Assembly (NCBI RefSeq): GCF_000716595.1
Contig: NZ_JNXC01000006.1
Location: forward strand, 124,001-188,000
DNA: 64,000 bases
Direction of reading: 5' to 3'
DNA from: Saccharothrix sp. NRRL B-16314
GTDB taxonomy: Bacteria > Actinomycetota > Actinomycetes > Mycobacteriales > Pseudonocardiaceae
The notes beneath the pieces were generated by a model. The model searched no databases. It had not been told where the DNA came from and saw only the letters and a list, made by a program, of their open reading frames with translations. A program made the position numbers and the translations under genes. Of this stretch, positions 42,401 through 56,500 are shown one piece after another; the stretch's first letter is position 1, and every line of letters begins with the position of its first letter.

Positions 42401-45400
42401 CGGTGGCACCGGGGTACGCCCGGCTCGTCCAGGTGAGGTAGTCGACCACCGAGCGGTGCGCGACCACCACGCCCTTGGGTCGCCCGGTCGACCCGGACGT
42501 GTAGATGACGTAGGCCGGGTGGTCCCGCCTCAGCGGCCTGGTCCGGTCCGCATCGGTCGGGTCGGTGTCCGGCAACCCCTCGGCCTGCCGGATCCGCAGT
42601 CTCGGAATGCCGGTGTCCGGCAGCGTCGCGGTGCTCACGAGCAACGCCGGGGCGGAGTCGGAGAGCATGAACGCGATCCGGTCGGCCGGGTACGCCGGGT
42701 CGATCGGCACGTACGCCGCGCCTGCCTTGAGCACCGCGAGCAGGGTGACCACCAGGTCCGCGGACCGGTCCAGCGCGACCGCGACGAACTGCTCCGGCCC
42801 CACCCCGCGCGCGATCATGGCATGTGCCAGCCGGTTCGCCCGTGCGTTGAGTTCCGCGTAGGTCAGCTCGGTGTCACCGGAGACCAGCGCGATCGCGTCC
42901 GGGGTGCGCGCGGCCTGTGCCTGGAACAGGTCGGTGACCAGTGCATCCTGTTCGGGCACGACCGGACCCTCCCGGCCGGGCGCGGGCTCCCGCACGGCAA
43001 GGCCCAGATCGCGAACGGTGACGTCCGGGGTCTCCGTGAACGCGGCCAGCAGCGTGATCATCTGCTCGCCGATCCAGTTCACGGCGACGTCGTCGACCAG
43101 GTCGGGCTGGTGGTACCAGTTCAGCACCATCCGTTGCCCGTCGTGCATCACCACCACGCCGAGCGGGTAGTGGTTGTCACCTCGGGTGTCCACATCGGAC
43201 AGCGCGAGGCCGTCGGAGAGCTGTGCGGTCTCGGCGGTCGGGAAGTTCTCGAACACCACGGCGGTGTCGAACAGCGGAGTGTGCCCGGCGGCCCGCTGGA
43301 TGTCCGACAGGCCGAGGTGGTGGTGCGCGATCAAGTCGGCACGCCGGCCCTGTGCACCGCGGAAGACCTCCAGCAAGGTGTCGTCCGGGTCGAACCGGAT
43401 GCGCACCGGGACGGTGTTGGTGAACAGCCCCACCATGGTCTCGACGCCGGGCAACTCCGGCGGGCGGCCGGAAACGGTCTCCCCGAACACCACGTCGTCG
43501 CTGCCGGTGAAGTCACCGAGCAGCAGACCCCAAGCGCCTTGCACGACCGCGTTGACGGTCAGCCCGTGCTCGCGTGCCCGGGAGTTCAGCTGCGCGGTCA
43601 GCCGGTCGGGCACTTCCAGCACGACGCGACCCGGTGGCAACGCCTTGCGGTCCGCGGTGATCGGCGCCACCAAGGCCGGTCCGGGCAGGCCGTCGAGCGC
43701 GTGGCGCCACGCCGAGACCGATGCGTCCCGGTCCTGTCCGGCCAGCCAGGTGAGGTAGTCGCGGTAGGGCGTGACCTCGGTCATTGCGGAGTCGTCGCCG
43801 TGGGAGCCGTACAGCTCGAACAACTCCGCCGAGAGGACCTGCAGCGACCAGCCGTCCAGCAACAGGTGGTGCGCGCCGACCATGAGCCGGTACGCGCGGT
43901 CGCCGAGTCGCACCAGCGTGAACCGCAGCAACGGCGGGTTCTCCAGGGTGAACCGGGTCGTCCGTTCCGCCGCCAGCAGCCGGTCCAGCTCCCGCCGCCG
44001 TTCGCCCGCGGTCCAGCCACCCAGGTCGATCTCCCGCCACGGCAGCTCTGCCTCGGCCGGGATCACCTGAACCGGCCGGCCGTCCTCGGTGTACCGGAAC
44101 GCGGCGCGCAGGTTGTCGTGCCGGCGCAACAACGCTTCCGCCGCCGCTCGCAGAGCCCGCACGTCCAGGTCGCCGTGCAGCTCCATCGCCGCCCTGGCGA
44201 TGTAGACGTCCTCTGTGGACCGCTCGTACTCGGCGTGGAACAGCAGGCCTTCCTGGAGCGGCGACAGCGGCAACAGGTCGACCAGCCGCGGCCCGCCGGT
44301 CGTCAGCCGGTCGATCTCGTTCTGGGACAACGAGATCAGGGGCAGGTCGGACGGCGTGAGCGCGGTGCTGCCCTCCGCCTCGGCCACCAGGGCGGTCAAG
44401 GCGTCGAACCAGGCTTGGGCCACCTGCCGCACGTCCTGCTCGGGAATCAGGTCCGCCGGCCAGGACCACGTGGCGACCAGGCCCGTGCCGTCGGTGAAGG
44501 AGTTGACGACGAGCGAGTGCGGCAGCGGTGTGTCCGGGTGCGCACCGCCACCGATACCGTCCTCGGTCGCGTTGTCCAGGCGACCGAGGTAGTTGAACGC
44601 GATCTGCGGCTCGGCGAACTCGGCCAGCGCCAGGGCGGTGCGGGCGTTGAGGTAGCGCAGCATCCCGTAGCCGATCCCGTTGTCCGGGATCGCCCGCAAC
44701 TGCTCCTTGACCGCCTTCACCGCGTCGACCAGCGCGCCTTGACCGGGGTCGAGCCGCACCGGGTAGCGGCTGGTGAACCAGCCCACCGTGGTCGAGAGGT
44801 CCATGTCCGGCTCGATCTGCTCACGGCCGTGCGCTTCCAGGGTCACCAGGACGGCCGGGGAGCTGTCCGGGCCACGGCGGTGCCAGCCGCCGACGGCCAC
44901 GGCCAGCGCGGCCAGGAGGATGTCGTCGACCCCGGCACGAAGCGCCGCGGGCACCTGGCCGAGCAGCGGTTCGGCGACGGCCGCGGGCAGCCGGAGGGTC
45001 AGCTCCGCGAGCGAGCCGACCCTGTCCCGGGCCGGATCCAGCGGACGATCGGTCAGCAGCGGGTCGTCGGTGTCGAGGATCTCCCTCCACAGCGGCAGTT
45101 CCCGCATCCGCTTCGGCTCACCGGCCGAGACGGCCAGCTGCTGGGACCAGCGCCGGAACGAGGTACCCACCGGATCGAGCTCGACCTGTCCCCCGGCGGC
45201 CACCGCCGCGAAGGCGACGGCGAACTGCGGGAGCAGGATCCGCCACGAGACACCGTCGACCGCGAGGTGGTGGATCACCAGCAGCAACCGCCCAGGCCGG
45301 TCGCCCGCGTCGAGCCAGACCGCGCGGACCATCGTCCCGGCGTACGGGTCGAGTCCTGCCGCGGCCACTTCGAACTGCTCGGCGGCCACGGCTTCGGCCT

Positions 45401-48400
45401 GCTCGTCGGAGATTCCCGAGACGTCCACCCGGGACAGGCAGCTCGCCGCGGTGACAGCGCCGCGGGGTGCCACCTCCAGCGTCCACTCCTCGATCTCGGC
45501 CAGCACGCTCAACCGCAGCCGGAGCGCGTCGTGGTGGTCGAGGAACCCCTGCAGCACCGCGGCGATCCGCCGCTCGTCCAAGCCTGCCGGGACGTCCACC
45601 GGCATCGCCTGGTTGAACTGCCCGACCGGGCCGCCGAGATCCTTGAGCCAGTGCGCGATCGGCGTCAGCGGCAGGCCGCCCACGCCGTCGTCCGGTGGTG
45701 CCGCGACGGGGCAGTTCTCCGCCGGAGTGGCGACCGCGGCCAGCGCCTCGACCGTCGGGTGGGTGAAGACGTCCCGAGGGCTGAACCTGAGGTCCGCCTT
45801 GCGCGCCCGGCTGACCAGCTGGATCGCGATGATGCTGTCGCCGCCGAGCTCGAAGAACCCGTCGTCGATGCTCACCGCACCGGCTCCCCGGGACGACAGG
45901 CCGAGCACGTCGGCGAAGATCCCGCACAGCAGCCGCTCGCGTTCGTTGCGCGGGGCACGACCGCTCGATGCCTCGAACCGCGGCTCGGGCAGTGCCTTGT
46001 GATCGAGCTTGCCGTGCTGGGTCAACGGCAGCTCGTCGAGCTTCACGAACAGCGCGGGCACCATGTACTCGGGCAGCAGTCCGGCCAGGTGGGGCTTCAG
46101 TTCGGCGGGATCGACCGCACCGGCCAGGTAGGCCACCAGCCGCTTGACGCCCGAGCCGTCCTCGTGGACGACCACAGCCGCCTGGGTCACGTCGGAGCGC
46201 CGGGCCAGCACGGTCTCGATCTCGCCGGGCTCGATCCGGAAACCCCGGATCTTGACCTGGTCGTCGGTCCGGCCGACGTACTCGAGGGTTCCGTCGGCAC
46301 GCCGGCGCACGACGTCACCGGTGCGGTACATCCGCTCACCCCTGGTTCCGAAGGGGTTGGCGACGAACCGCTCGGCGGTCAGGCCGGCCCGGCGGTGGTA
46401 GCCGCGGGCCAGGCCGGCACCGGCCACGTAGAGCTCACCGGGCACACCCGGCGCGACCGGCCGCAGCGCGCCGTCCAGCACGTAGGCTCGCGTGTCCCGC
46501 ACCGGTCGGCCGATCGGCACACCCGTGCCCGGCACGAGCGGATCGCTCATCGTGGCCGCGACCGTGGATTCGGTGGGGCCGTAGGCGTTCACCATGCGAC
46601 GGCCCGGTGCCCAGCGTTCGACCAGTTCCGCCGTGCACGCCTCGCCGCCGACCACCAGCGAGGTGAAGTCCGGCAGCGGCGTGGCCGGAACGCTGGCCAG
46701 CGCGGCCGGCGGGATCAGGGCGTGGCTCACCCGACGGTCCGCGAGGACCTCCGCGAGGACCTCGCCGGCCAGGATCTCCGGACCGGGCACGATGATCGCC
46801 GCGCCGGACAGCAGCGTCATGCACAGCTCCAGCACCGACGCGTCGAAACTGGGCGAGGAGAACTGGAGCACCCGGCTGTGGGGCGTCACCGCGAACCGGT
46901 CGATCTCGGTGGCGGCGAAGCTCGCGATCCCGTGATGCGCCACGAGGACGCCCTTGGGCACACCGGTCGAGCCGGAGGTGTAGATCAGGTAAGCGGGGCT
47001 GTGCGGCGAGATCGCCGGCGACGCGGGCGACTCCCTGCCGACAGGCTCCCTGCCGACCAGGTCGGACACGTCGTGCACCGCCATGCCGTGGACGTGCGGG
47101 ACCGACGCGGCCCACTCCCGAGTGGTCAGCACGACCTCGGGATGCGCGTCGGACAGCATGAAGGCGATCCGGTCCGCGGGGTAGTCCGGGTCGATCGGCA
47201 GGTACGCGGCGCCTGCCTTCATCACACCGACCGACGCCACCACCGAATCCACCGACCGGCCGAGCACCTGCGCGACCACGTCCTCACGCCCGACACGCAT
47301 GGCCGTCAGGTGCCGCGCCAGCCGGTCGGTCCGGGCGTCCAGTTCGGCATAGGTGAGGGACACCTCGTCCGACTCGACGGCCACGGCGTCCGGTGTCGCG
47401 GCCACCTGCCGGGCGAACAGCTCCGGGAAGGTCGCCGGCGTGGTGTGCGGGGTCTCGTTCCAGACCGCCAGCGCCTGGTGGCGCTCGGCCGGGGAGAGCA
47501 CGTCGACCCGGCCGAGCGGCTGGTCCGGGTCGGTGGTCACCGCCCGCAGCACGCGGATCAGCCGGTCCCCCAGGGCTTGCACGTCGTCGCGGCCGAACAC
47601 CTCCGGCCGGTGGCTGAGCACCAGCCGCAGCCGGCCTTCCCAGACGTGGGCCACGAGGTAGAGCGGGTAGTGGGTGGCGTCGAGGACGTCGAACCCGGTG
47701 ATCGTCAGATCGCCTGCCACATCGCGCATCGCCGCCATGTCGAACGGGAAGTTCTCGAACGCCACGCACGTGTCGAACAGCTCGCCGTGCCCGGCTGCGC
47801 GGTGCACCTGGCTCAGGCCGATGTACTGGTACGAAGTCAGGTCCAGGTGGTCGCTCTGCAATCGGCGCAGCGTCTCGGCCAGCGAGTTCCCCGGTGCCAG
47901 CCGTGTGCGCAGCGGCAGCGTGTTCACCAGCATCCCGACCATCCGCTCCACGCCGGGCAGTTCCGGTGGGCGGCACGACGCCACGGTGCCGAACACGACA
48001 TCGTCCGTTCCGGTCAGAGCGCCGAGCAGGATCGCCCACGCCCCGTGCACGGCGCTGCTGACCGTCAGGTCACGGCTCGCCAGCCGCGCGGTGAGTTCGG
48101 CGGTGGCGTGCTCGGACAACTCGAACGAAACCTGCTCGGGCACGGTCGCCACGCGCGAGCGATCGGCCGGGGCCAGCCGGGTGGGCCCTTCGATGCCTTC
48201 GAGCGCCCGCTGCCACGCCAGTTCCGCCTTGTCGACGTCCTGTCGCGCGATCCAGCCGAGGTAGTCGCGGAACGGCACCACCGCCTCCAGGGCGGCGCGG
48301 CCGGTGTACAGCTCGAAGAACTCCCTCAGCAGCAACGACATCGACCAGCCGTCGAGCAGGAGGTGGTGGAAGGTGAACAGCAGCCGGTGCTCCTGCCCGC

Positions 48401-48797
48401 CGAGCCGGATCAGCAGGAACCGCATCAGCGGCGGGCGCGCCAGGTCGAACCTGGCCGACTGCTGCGCCGCCTGGAGCCGTTGTGACTCCGTGGCACGGGT
48501 TCCGGCGTCGAAGCCGGTGAGATCCACCTGCTCCCACGGCAGCTCGACCGTCCGTGAGACGACCTGCACCGGCCGGCCGCTCTTCGGGTGCAGGAAGCCG
48601 ACGCGCAAGTTGGCGTGCCGGCGCAACAACTCCTCCGCGGCCACGCGCAGCGCACCGGCGTCAAGAGGACCCCGCAGGTCGAGGACGGCCTGCACCGCGT
48701 AGACGTCGATCCCCTGCTCGTCGTAGAGCGCGTGGAAGAGCAGGCCTTGCTGCAAGGGCGACAACGGAAGAATGTCCTCGGGGCCCGGTTTCGTCAT
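33462..48797 (-). CDS. NRPS-A, four modules: C-A-T-E / C-A-T / C-A-T-E / C-T-E
   Basis: 5,111 residues from the ATG at 48797 ([18 protein letters not shown]). Module 1: C 1-440, A 446-925, T Ser988, E 1036-1480. Module 2: C 1500-1930, A 1951-2430, T Ser2482 (FFALGGHS). Module 3: C 2534-2970, A 2986-3490, T Ser3541, E 3593-4040. Module 4: C 4076-4510, T Ser4573, E 4621-5111; the C-T linker is only about 60 residues and no A domain is present. HHxxxDG is intact in all C and E domains. Hand-read codes: A1 DALLVGAVAK (unassigned), A2 DLTKLGVVNK (Asp/Asn-like start), A3 DPAQVGVVCK (unassigned, kin of A7). C1, C2 and C4 are of the type found after E domains, and C3 is LCL. C1 therefore expects a D-aminoacyl donor from a protein ending in E. 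The protein ends [14 protein letters not shown], which matches internal E-C linkers. The DNA 48798-48924 holds its ribosome site and perhaps a promoter (TAGGGT). Confidence 0.95.
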   Translation of the reverse strand: MTKPGPEDILPLSPLQQGLLFHALYDEQGIDVYAVQAVLDLRGPLDAGALRVAAEELLRRHANLRVGFLHPKSGRPVQVVSRTVELPWEQVDLTGFDAGTRATESQRLQAAQQSARFDLARPPLMRFLLIRLGGQEHRLLFTFHHLLLDGWSMSLLLREFFELYTGRAALEAVVPFRDYLGWIARQDVDKAELAWQRALEGIEGPTRLAPADRSRVATVPEQVSFELSEHATAELTARLASRDLTVSSAVHGAWAILLGALTGTDDVVFGTVASCRPPELPGVERMVGMLVNTLPLRTRLAPGNSLAETLRRLQSDHLDLTSYQYIGLSQVHRAAGHGELFDTCVAFENFPFDMAAMRDVAGDLTITGFDVLDATHYPLYLVAHVWEGRLRLVLSHRPEVFGRDDVQALGDRLIRVLRAVTTDPDQPLGRVDVLSPAERHQALAVWNETPHTTPATFPELFARQVAATPDAVAVESDEVSLTYAELDARTDRLARHLTAMRVGREDVVAQVLGRSVDSVVASVGVMKAGAAYLPIDPDYPADRIAFMLSDAHPEVVLTTREWAASVPHVHGMAVHDVSDLVGREPVGRESPASPAISPHSPAYLIYTSGSTGVPKGVLVAHHGIASFAATEIDRFAVTPHSRVLQFSSPSFDASVLELCMTLLSGAAIIVPGPEILAGEVLAEVLADRRVSHALIPPAALASVPATPLPDFTSLVVGGEACTAELVERWAPGRRMVNAYGPTESTVAATMSDPLVPGTGVPIGRPVRDTRAYVLDGALRPVAPGVPGELYVAGAGLARGYHRRAGLTAERFVANPFGTRGERMYRTGDVVRRRADGTLEYVGRTDDQVKIRGFRIEPGEIETVLARRSDVTQAAVVVHEDGSGVKRLVAYLAGAVDPAELKPHLAGLLPEYMVPALFVKLDELPLTQHGKLDHKALPEPRFEASSGRAPRNERERLLCGIFADVLGLSSRGAGAVSIDDGFFELGGDSIIAIQLVSRARKADLRFSPRDVFTHPTVEALAAVATPAENCPVAAPPDDGVGGLPLTPIAHWLKDLGGPVGQFNQAMPVDVPAGLDERRIAAVLQGFLDHHDALRLRLSVLAEIEEWTLEVAPRGAVTAASCLSRVDVSGISDEQAEAVAAEQFEVAAAGLDPYAGTMVRAVWLDAGDRPGRLLLVIHHLAVDGVSWRILLPQFAVAFAAVAAGGQVELDPVGTSFRRWSQQLAVSAGEPKRMRELPLWREILDTDDPLLTDRPLDPARDRVGSLAELTLRLPAAVAEPLLGQVPAALRAGVDDILLAALAVAVGGWHRRGPDSSPAVLVTLEAHGREQIEPDMDLSTTVGWFTSRYPVRLDPGQGALVDAVKAVKEQLRAIPDNGIGYGMLRYLNARTALALAEFAEPQIAFNYLGRLDNATEDGIGGGAHPDTPLPHSLVVNSFTDGTGLVATWSWPADLIPEQDVRQVAQAWFDALTALVAEAEGSTALTPSDLPLISLSQNEIDRLTTGGPRLVDLLPLSPLQEGLLFHAEYERSTEDVYIARAAMELHGDLDVRALRAAAEALLRRHDNLRAAFRYTEDGRPVQVIPAEAELPWREIDLGGWTAGERRRELDRLLAAERTTRFTLENPPLLRFTLVRLGDRAYRLMVGAHHLLLDGWSLQVLSAELFELYGSHGDDSAMTEVTPYRDYLTWLAGQDRDASVSAWRHALDGLPGPALVAPITADRKALPPGRVVLEVPDRLTAQLNSRAREHGLTVNAVVQGAWGLLLGDFTGSDDVVFGETVSGRPPELPGVETMVGLFTNTVPVRIRFDPDDTLLEVFRGAQGRRADLIAHHHLGLSDIQRAAGHTPLFDTAVVFENFPTAETAQLSDGLALSDVDTRGDNHYPLGVVVMHDGQRMVLNWYHQPDLVDDVAVNWIGEQMITLLAAFTETPDVTVRDLGLAVREPAPGREGPVVPEQDALVTDLFQAQAARTPDAIALVSGDTELTYAELNARANRLAHAMIARGVGPEQFVAVALDRSADLVVTLLAVLKAGAAYVPIDPAYPADRIAFMLSDSAPALLVSTATLPDTGIPRLRIRQAEGLPDTDPTDADRTRPLRRDHPAYVIYTSGSTGRPKGVVVAHRSVVDYLTWTSRAYPGATGTALVHSPVSFDLTVTALFTPLVVGGTVLLVELVEDVGVSARLKGTPCTFMKATPSHLPLLDALPNEFSPVAELLLGGEALLGEALAPWRDKHPDATVWNVYGPTEATVNCTEYRLDPGAPAPSGPVPIGRPQGNVRAYVLDATLGPVAPGVTGELYVAGPCLARGYLGRHALTAERFVADPFGPAGERMYRTGDLARWTEDGDLVFAGRADDQVKLRGYRIELGEVGAVLAGHHQVAAQAVVVRDDQLVAYLVPADGQRVDVPVIQGHAASALPEYMVPDAFVVLDSLPLNTNGKLDRAALPAPDRTAGGTAARLLTPQEEILCGLFAEVLNLPEVGPDDDFFALGGHSLNAIRLISRVRTVFARSVDVRAVFDTPTPVAFARRIAAGEASARRPALRAVDRPAEIPLSFAQRRLWYLNTLNGPNSTYNVPIGIAMSGTLDIAALRAALADVVARHESLRTTFPDIDGRPRQHVHRPAPAEVEVVRVDEAGLDEALTAAGARGFDLTVELPLRVTLFEVAGTTATEHVLLLNVHHIATDGWSNAPLARDLSVAYAARVSGRAPEFTPLTVQYADYTLWLRELLGAEDDPDSLASQQLDYWEAALAGLAEEPALPVGRPRPQQVGDHGDSVDIEIDASRHAGLVQLARDNQVSLFMVVQAALATTLTGLGAGTDIPIGTAVAGRGDQALDEVVGFFVNTLVLRTDTSGDPAFTELLARVRETDLAAYANQDVPFDRLVDMFRAFRGFNPLFQVFLAFQNNAMPELRLPGLTVRPASVDLAAAKVDLGIELSDQRGPDGDPAGLTGRVTYRTDLFDRGAVEMITRRLVSVLDSVTADPSAPISRIDGRTGATPQEWNDTARPVAPATFPALFEEQVRRVPGRTAVVPDGLPAASLTYEQLDERANQWAHVLIARGVGPEQLVAVAVARSVDWLAVTLGVLKAGATYLPVDPGHPAERIALLIADSGPALVLTTAAAADQMRQAGVPEPFVVDSEAARAEASAAPVTDPVDAQRVRPLSPAHPAYVIYTSGSTGRPKGVVVTHAGIASMAGAHAEKLVVNEESRVLQAVSPSFDPSIADLAMTLLTGATLVLPSGHQQPVGEELAAVIERNDVTHVQLTAGVVATLPAKPLPTLRTLVTGGEPCRPEKVAQWSAGRRMINVYGPSETTVCATMSEPLSGAIHPPIGRPAWNTRVYVLDAALRPVAPGVEGELYVAGAGLARGYLNRAALTAERFVADPFGPPGSRLYRTGDVVRWNASGALEFVGRADEQVKVRGFRIELGEIEAVLAGHPKVDQVAVGTHEDQNGHRQLAAYVVSGAIRPPKPSGLREYLAKRLPDYMVPATFTVLDELPLNANGKVDRAALPAPVAEAGRGGRAPRDEKEKLLVQLVGELLGVPSVSIDDGFFELGGDSIISIQLVSRARKAGMEVTAEDVLRHRTVAALAAAATWAGARADAPAVPDAGIGEIPLTPVMHWMRERGGPIDHFSQETLLRLPAGCDRQRLTAALQILLDHHDTLRLKLTRRVGNHVWSLEALPRADVRAADLLTTVDVRGLAGESLIEALQEHEKAAQERLAPENGVVLRAVYFDGGDAAHRLLLVMHHLAVDGVSTRILVPDLREAYEAVTAGREPLLQPVVTTFKQWAEGLVAESSSPKRIDELALWTDILGAGDPPLSAQPLDPARDVTRTVRQIEQTLPVASTEPLLARIPALFTTGVNEILLTTLAIAVQRWRDGRGLGGGSGVLIEAEGHGRQAIGGADLSHTVGWFTAAYPVRLDTGADGDLGSAVKLVKEQLAAIPDKGVGFGLLRHLNPQTVPVLARFAGPQVLFNYLGRLEANEEPETGDWAVIGTELAHQADHPDTPVTHPIGLKLSNLDHVDGLRLQAHWTWPEALFTEDEVLGLTRTWEQVTEELIAYAGQDGVGGRSPSDFPLVRLSQREVDALAAVHPDLADVLPVAPLQEGLVFHALYNDKGVDVYTLQLGLDLAGEVDLTALRAAVQALTLRYENLRAGFAHDGLTHPVQFLPAAVRVPWSELDLCDAGPGELERVLAEARAERFDLAKPPLLRCMVLKLGEARYRLVVTLHHVLLDGWSTPTLVDELMRLYESGGDDSALPVPPPYRRYLTWLTEQDRKASEEVWRGELAGLSDPTLLAPVDPDRVPELPEKLTTDLPAELAAGITELAADCGVTVNTVMQTAWALLLSRLTGREDVVFGASVSGRPPEVEDVERMVGLFINTIPVRVAFDAAGSVADAIRGLGGRQAALMAHQHLRLVDLQRLTGLGELFDTLLAFQNFPVDTDTFDESKAEHEGVRAVDLHTSDATHYTLTLDAWQAGTGMGYRIGYQPGMFTGPEVEQVAAGLRRILTVMVAEPERPVGQVADDELAALWTTLRPELEQRVGAARQELEPSAPAGDLEAREEILTGLFAEVLGVDEVGLDDDFFELGGDSIVSIQLSSRARKVGLVFTLRDVFVSRTVRELARTAADEQDTSTEERPEDAVGEFPLTPIMLDLIERDGASSRDNLANLLQVPAGIDEDALARTLQAVVDHHDVLRSRLRYDPDNGTGLSVWRMEIAPKGSVAAADLITEVDISDVPTDELMTVVVEQQRIAQAGLSPEDGRMLRAVWFDGGTRRRGRLMLVLHHLVVDGMSLRVLQEDLRSAWEAVSTGEEVALEPVGTSFRRWAQQLSSLAAKQDRVAEFDLWRGVLGTPDPVLADRRVDPTRDVVGSARQIRLVLPAEVTEPLLGRVPAAFNTGVDDVLLTALALAIGDWRRDRGRGDGTALLVGLEGHGRQDVVEGVDVARTVGWFSSAYPVAVDPGTGDVGVALKAVKEQLRTIPDKGIGYGLLRYLNPETAPVLQSFAQPQVGFNYLGRFDATEEVAQTEDWATPPEAEETVGGGSDPGKPLTYALSVNALVQDRAGSPQLVAVWSWPGTLFEEEDVRAVAELWFRRLETIVTEAGRGGVTPSDLSLLTLSQDEIDEFESDLA

Positions 48798-48924
48798 CGC
48801 AGCGTCCTTCACTCGACTTCCTTCCCGCCTGGAGCAAGCACCGGAAATCGACCCTATGGTGCCGGTGGACGTTGCCGGACGGCATATGAAAAACGTTGTG
48901 ACCACAGGGAAAGCCGCATCGGAT

Positions 48925-51890
<2,966 letters not shown>

Positions 51891-52193
51891 TCAAGCTGTG
51901 ACGTTGCCGATCACGAGGTCCTCGACGCGGCAGGTCTCGGCGATGACGAGGTCGTAGAGGTTGCGCAGGAAGTCCCCGTCCACTCCGTGCTCCCGGCCGT
52001 ACTCGGCCGCGCGCTGCTGGACCACACCGATCCGGTGTGGCTGCATCATGGGCACGCCGTGCTCGCGCTTGTGCTCGGCGATGCGCACGCAGAGCTCGAT
52101 TCGTTCCCGCAGGACGTCGAGGAATCGGAAATCGATCCGGTCGAGTTCCGCACGTAATTCTTCAAGGCGCTGATCGGCGTCACTGTCAGGCAC
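51891..52193 (-). CDS. papB: Chorismate-mutase-like 4-amino-4-deoxychorismate mutase (PapB)
   Basis: 100 residues, the usual size of a single-domain AroQ-fold chorismate mutase. LEELRAELDRIDFRFLDVL starts helix 1 with the catalytic arginine, then RIELCVRIAEHKREHGVPMM. It would rearrange 4-amino-4-deoxychorismate to 4-amino-4-deoxyprephenate between PapA and PapC. The start is a GTG at 52193 with AAAAGGGG upstream, overlapping the P450 stop by 8 bp. Codon 13 is TTA (plus-strand positions 52155-52157), one of only three in-frame TTA codons I found in the window, suggesting bldA-type control of this precursor operon. Confidence 0.9.
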   Translation of the reverse strand: MPDSDADQRLEELRAELDRIDFRFLDVLRERIELCVRIAEHKREHGVPMMQPHRIGVVQQRAAEYGREHGVDGDFLRNLYDLVIAETCRVEDLVIGNVTA

Positions 52194-53427
52194 CGGCTAC
52201 CCCTTTTCCGCATTCGACCGGCAGGTCGACGATCGTCCGGACAAGAATGTTCATCTGATAGCGCACCTTGGCCGGGTCGATGGCCAGTCGAATATCCGGG
52301 AAACGCTCGAACAGCCGCTGGAGCCCGACTTCGGTGATCACTTTGGCCAGGTGCGCGCCGGAGCAGTAGTGGATGCCGAAGCCGAAGCTCAGGTGCGCGG
52401 GCTTCTCCCGGTCGATGTCGAACTTCTCCGGGCACCGCGGGAACTGCCGCTCGTCCCGGTTGGCGGAGAGGAAGGAGATGATGACGACCTCGCCCGCCGG
52501 GATGACCACGCCGCCGATCTCGACCGGCTCGGTGGTGACGCGGTGCAGCGCGTTGTGCGTCGGGGTGGTGTACCGGATCAGCTCGTCCATCGCCTTGGTC
52601 CAGCCGTCCGGCTCGCCGATGATCCGCTCCCGCTCCCGCGGGTGGGTCAGCAGGGTGAGCAGGACACCGCCCATCATGCTCGCCGTGGTGTCGTTGCCAC
52701 CGCTCATCAGGGCGAACCCGGTGGACAGGATCTCGGTGTGGGTCAGCCGCCGCTCAGGGGCCGCGTGGATCAGCGCGGACATCAGGTCGTCGCCGGGCGT
52801 GCGGGTCTTCTCGGCGATCAGGTCCGTCATGAACTCGGAGAGCTCGCGCACGTTGCGTTCGAGCTCGCCGTCCGCGGCGTCCAGCGGGGAGAAGTCGCGC
52901 TGGGCGTTGGACCAGCGGATGAAGTCCGGCCAGCGGTCGGCCGGGGCGCCCATCAACTCCGCGATCGCCATCACCGGCAGCGGCACGGCGAACGCCGCCA
53001 TCAGGTCGGCACGTCCCCGGCCGTCGATCCGGTCCAGCAGTTCGTCGGCGAGCTCGGCGATCCGCGGTCGCATCGCCTCCGCCCGGCGCGGCGTGAACGC
53101 GAAGCTGATCGCCCGGCGCAGCGGGGTGTGCCGGGGTGGTTCCAGGTTGGCCAGGTGGTTCGCCTGCTCCGGCGGCGGCGTGACCTTCCGGCCGAGCTGA
53201 CGGGACATCAGCTCGTAGTGCACGTTGATGTCCCGGCTCATCCGCGGGTCGTTGAAGGCCGCCTTGGCGTCCTCGTACCGGGTGATCACCCAGGCGCGGC
53301 CACCGTTGGGCATCCCGACCTCGCACACCGGCTTTTCCCGGCGCACGTATTCCAGCACCGGGTACGGATTCTGCGCGAAATCGTTCGTGAGCATCCAGTA
53401 TCTGGAAAGCGTCCGGCCGGCAGCCAT
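52186..53427 (-). CDS. Cytochrome P450 (second of three), upstream of the PAPA genes
   Basis: 413 residues from the ATG at 53427, with AAGGAG just upstream. I-helix SGGNDTTAS (residues 242-250) keeps the acid-Thr pair; heme motif FGFGIHYCSGAHLAK has Cys355. It overlaps papB by 8 bp and so is translated with the 4-aminophenylalanine genes. In related clusters a P450 beside aromatic precursor genes often beta-hydroxylates a carrier-bound aromatic amino acid; that role is plausible here but not proven. The promoter region 53428-53519 includes a TAGGCT on the minus strand that could be a -10. Confidence 0.92.
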   Translation of the reverse strand: MAAGRTLSRYWMLTNDFAQNPYPVLEYVRREKPVCEVGMPNGGRAWVITRYEDAKAAFNDPRMSRDINVHYELMSRQLGRKVTPPPEQANHLANLEPPRHTPLRRAISFAFTPRRAEAMRPRIAELADELLDRIDGRGRADLMAAFAVPLPVMAIAELMGAPADRWPDFIRWSNAQRDFSPLDAADGELERNVRELSEFMTDLIAEKTRTPGDDLMSALIHAAPERRLTHTEILSTGFALMSGGNDTTASMMGGVLLTLLTHPRERERIIGEPDGWTKAMDELIRYTTPTHNALHRVTTEPVEIGGVVIPAGEVVIISFLSANRDERQFPRCPEKFDIDREKPAHLSFGFGIHYCSGAHLAKVITEVGLQRLFERFPDIRLAIDPAKVRYQMNILVRTIVDLPVECGKGVAGA

Positions 53428-53519
53428 CCCCGCTCCTTCAACGCCGTCGTCTTCGATCGAGCCTAGTTGGAATCGAGCGCCTCGCCGCGCTGGTACAAAT
53501 TCTTCGATCACCCCGGAAG

Positions 53520-53556
53520 ACCGAAGGTGGCCGCCCGGCAGGCAACCACCTTCGGT
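53520..53556 (-). terminator. Hairpin terminator after the PA14/YD-repeat gene
   Basis: An 11-bp perfect stem (53520-53530 with 53546-53556) with a 15-base loop lies 10 bases past the TAA of the PA14/YD-repeat gene and 92 bases before the P450 start. It separates the upstream transport/Dap operon from the P450-PAPA operon. Confidence 0.7.
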
Positions 53557-53566
53557 TCACCGCGTG

Positions 53567-56500
53567 TTACCTCGGCGGGTCGGCGCTGCCGCCGATCGGG
53601 CCGACCACGGCACCGGTCAGGTCCGGCTCGTTCGGCCCCGGTTCGAAGCCGTTGAGGTTGCGCACGTTGACCGGATCGGCCTGCGGGTACTGGTACATGA
53701 TCGCCACCATGCTGTTGTCGACCGTGCCGATGGCGTGGTACCGGCCCATCAACGGGTCCAGTTGGCGCAGGCCCTGCACGACGAACGACAGGCCGCCGGC
53801 GTGCTCGGTCCGCTTGTACTGCGAACCGGCCCAGGCGTACTCGCCGCCGTTCTGGTTCGGTGGCACGTGGTCGGCGTCGACCCGGCCGTCGGGCGTCAGC
53901 GGCGCACCGTACGGCGTGTAGGCGTAGAGATCACCCATCTGCTTGCCGTCGCCGCCGGCGACCATCGAGATGTCGCCTCGCACGTTCGGGTAGCGCCAGG
54001 TCTGGCTGCCGCTCGCGATCGACGCGATCACACCGCCGGGCAGCGGCACGGTCCGACTGACGACCCGCTTGTCCGCCTTCATCTCCAGCACCTCGGAGGC
54101 TCCGGAGAGGTTGGTGTGGTAGAGGGTCTGGCCGTCGTCGCGCTTGCTCCCCTCGACCGTGCGGCTGGTCACCGAGTCGAGGTTGTCGTAGCCGTAGGTG
54201 ACGTGCGCCGGGTCCGGCCCGTCGATCGACACACCGGTGTACCGCTCCGCCACGTCGTAGGTGATCTTGACGCGGTTGCCGTCGAGCGTGTACTCCGCCA
54301 TGTGCCCGGCCGAGCTGTACTTCACGTCCGACACGGTGTCGGCGCCGGTGGCCGCGAGCAGCCGGTCGGCGCGGTCGTAGCAGAAGTCCGTGACCGCCTT
54401 GCCCGCACCGGTCTCGTCGATGATCTTGACCGCGCTGTTGTTGCGGCCCGCGTTCGGCTCGGTGCCCTGCGGGCAGCTCGCGGCCGACGGCGACGTGTAG
54501 TCGTAGGTGTAGTGGTGCCCGTTGACCCACGCCTCGATGAGCCGGCCCGCCGCGTCGTACTGGTAGTTCGGACCGTCCTCGCGGGGGTCCTGGCCACCGA
54601 GCGCGTAGTCGACGACCGTTCCGGCCCGCGTGCGCTGGACCGTGCTCGCCACCTGGCGGCCGTCGGAGAGCTTCCAGTTCAGGGCGGTCACCCGGCCGGC
54701 GGCGTCCCGGCCGATGGACGACAGCGAGCTGCCGTTGGCGTACGCCACCGACACCAGCTCACCCGCCTTGTAGGTGGACGTGGCCAGCGACTTGTCCCCG
54801 GACCGGACCTCGAGCAACCGGCCGGCGTCGTCGTAGCGCCGGGTGATCGTGGTGCGCGGGTCGGCCTGGTTCGCCGGGATCGTCGTCTGGCTGGCGATCC
54901 GGCCCGCTTGGTCGTACGCGGTCGTGGTCTGCACACCGTGGGTGTCGGTGTACGTGAGCGGCCTGTTCAGCAGGTCGAAGGAGGCGGTGATGGCGCCGAA
55001 CTCGTCCTTCGTGGAGAACCGGAGTGGGTCGCCGCCGACCGCCCAGTCGAACTGGATCGTCCGGTCGGCGTGCGCGCCGTCGCCCTGGGTGAGGATCTTC
55101 ACCGCCCGCTGCCGGGCGTCGGACTCCACGCAGGCCCACTTGTCCGTGCCGAAGTTCATCCCGGCCGCGAACCCGCTGGCGTCGTAGAAGTAGTCGTCGA
55201 TCCGGCTGACCCCGGCGGCGGACGCCGGAGTCTTGTTGGTCTTCAACGATCCGCGCTGCGGCACGGGCTGCCCGCCGTAGCAGGGGCTCACCGCGGTGTC
55301 CGCCGGACCGTAGTAGTCGTACGTGATCTCCGAGCCGGAAGGCAGGGTGATCGACCGCGGCCGGAAGAACTCGTCGTAAACCGTCGCCGACGTCAACTCC
55401 AGACCACCCGGGTCGAGCACGGTCTTCAACGGCACGCCGAACTCGTTCGCCGTGACGGCCGTCTTCTTGTCCGGCACACCGTCCGACTCGACCGTGGTCA
55501 TGGTCATGGTGCCCGCGGCCGGGTCCATCGCCATCCGCTGGACCGGCACCCGCTCGCACCCGGCAGGCGCCGGGTCGACCGGCTCACCGGACGCGGTGAA
55601 GCACTCCTTCGGCGCGGGACCGTACGTCGCCAGTCCGTCCGGCCCGGCGACAGTGGTGGTGCGCCTCCCGGTGGGGTCCGTCCTGGAGAGCTGCTCGTCC
55701 GACGGTGCCCACTGGTACTCGGTGGTCAGGCCGGTGGCGTCGGTGTCGGTCAGCACCCGGCCACCGATGTCCCGGGTGATCCGCCGTGCCCAGCCCTGCT
55801 TCGGGTTGAGGCCGGCGATCCGGATTTCGGTGGTCCCAGTCCCGTTGTCGCTGCCGTAGGCGTAGTCGTGGATCTGCCGCTGCGTGGGCCGCTGCGCCGA
55901 TCCGGTCGGTTCCGGGCTCTGCACCCGCACCGCCCGCCCGGTCTCCGGCTGGTAGCCGATCAGGTAGGCGGCGGCGTCGGTGTCGCGGCGCTTGGCGTCC
56001 ACCCCGATCCAGTCGGTCACGTTCGACGGGCGAATCCTGGTCAGCTGGTTCGCCCGGTTGAAGGCCATGTCGGTGACCTGGTTGCCGGGGTTGCGCACCC
56101 TGGCCAGCTGCCCGTTGACGTACGACAGCTGGGTCAGCGCGCCGGTCGGCAGGCTGACCGCGCACAGGAAGCCGGCCGGGGCCGAGGCGTCCGGGCACTT
56201 GTCGCTGCCCGAGTAGTGGAACTGGATCTCCTGGCTCTCCTCGGCGGCGGTGGCCGTGACGCGAGTGACCGGGTCGGCCGCGGTGGCGGCCTCCGACTTC
56301 ACGTGGACCGGCGCGGAACCGGCCGCGGCGGGCGAATGCCCGCGGGCGCCCGCCTGGTTGTCCGCCGGCTGGTCCGCCTGGCGGCCCGGTGTCATCGACT
56401 TCAGGACGCCCTTGGCGTCGAACAGCGACGTGACGCCTTCTGCGGAGACCGCTTTGACACCATCCTTGTCGTCCCGGGTCAGGGTCGCCGAGCCGGACGC

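Noticed and set aside
40794..48485. Plus-strand open frame of more than 2,500 codons opposite NRPS-A
   Set aside because: It is the antisense shadow of a GC-rich NRPS gene: low-complexity Arg/Gly/Val/His-rich translation with no domains, while the minus strand shows perfect NRPS domains.
19057..48797. Vancomycin-type glycopeptide antibiotic cluster
   Set aside because: Despite the vancosamine-like sugar and three P450s there is no X domain before the thioesterase, no Hpg/Dpg biosynthesis gene, no halogenase and no vanHAX-like resistance gene in the window.
19057..48797. Ramoplanin/enduracidin-type cluster
   Set aside because: The A-less module is shared in principle, but the module order, two adjacent A-less modules and the PAPA, Dap and amino-sugar genes do not fit.
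53567..53700. C-terminal polymorphic toxin on the YD-repeat protein
   Set aside because: Only about 25 residues follow the RHS-core-like segment and a terminator comes directly after; no immunity-type gene is present.
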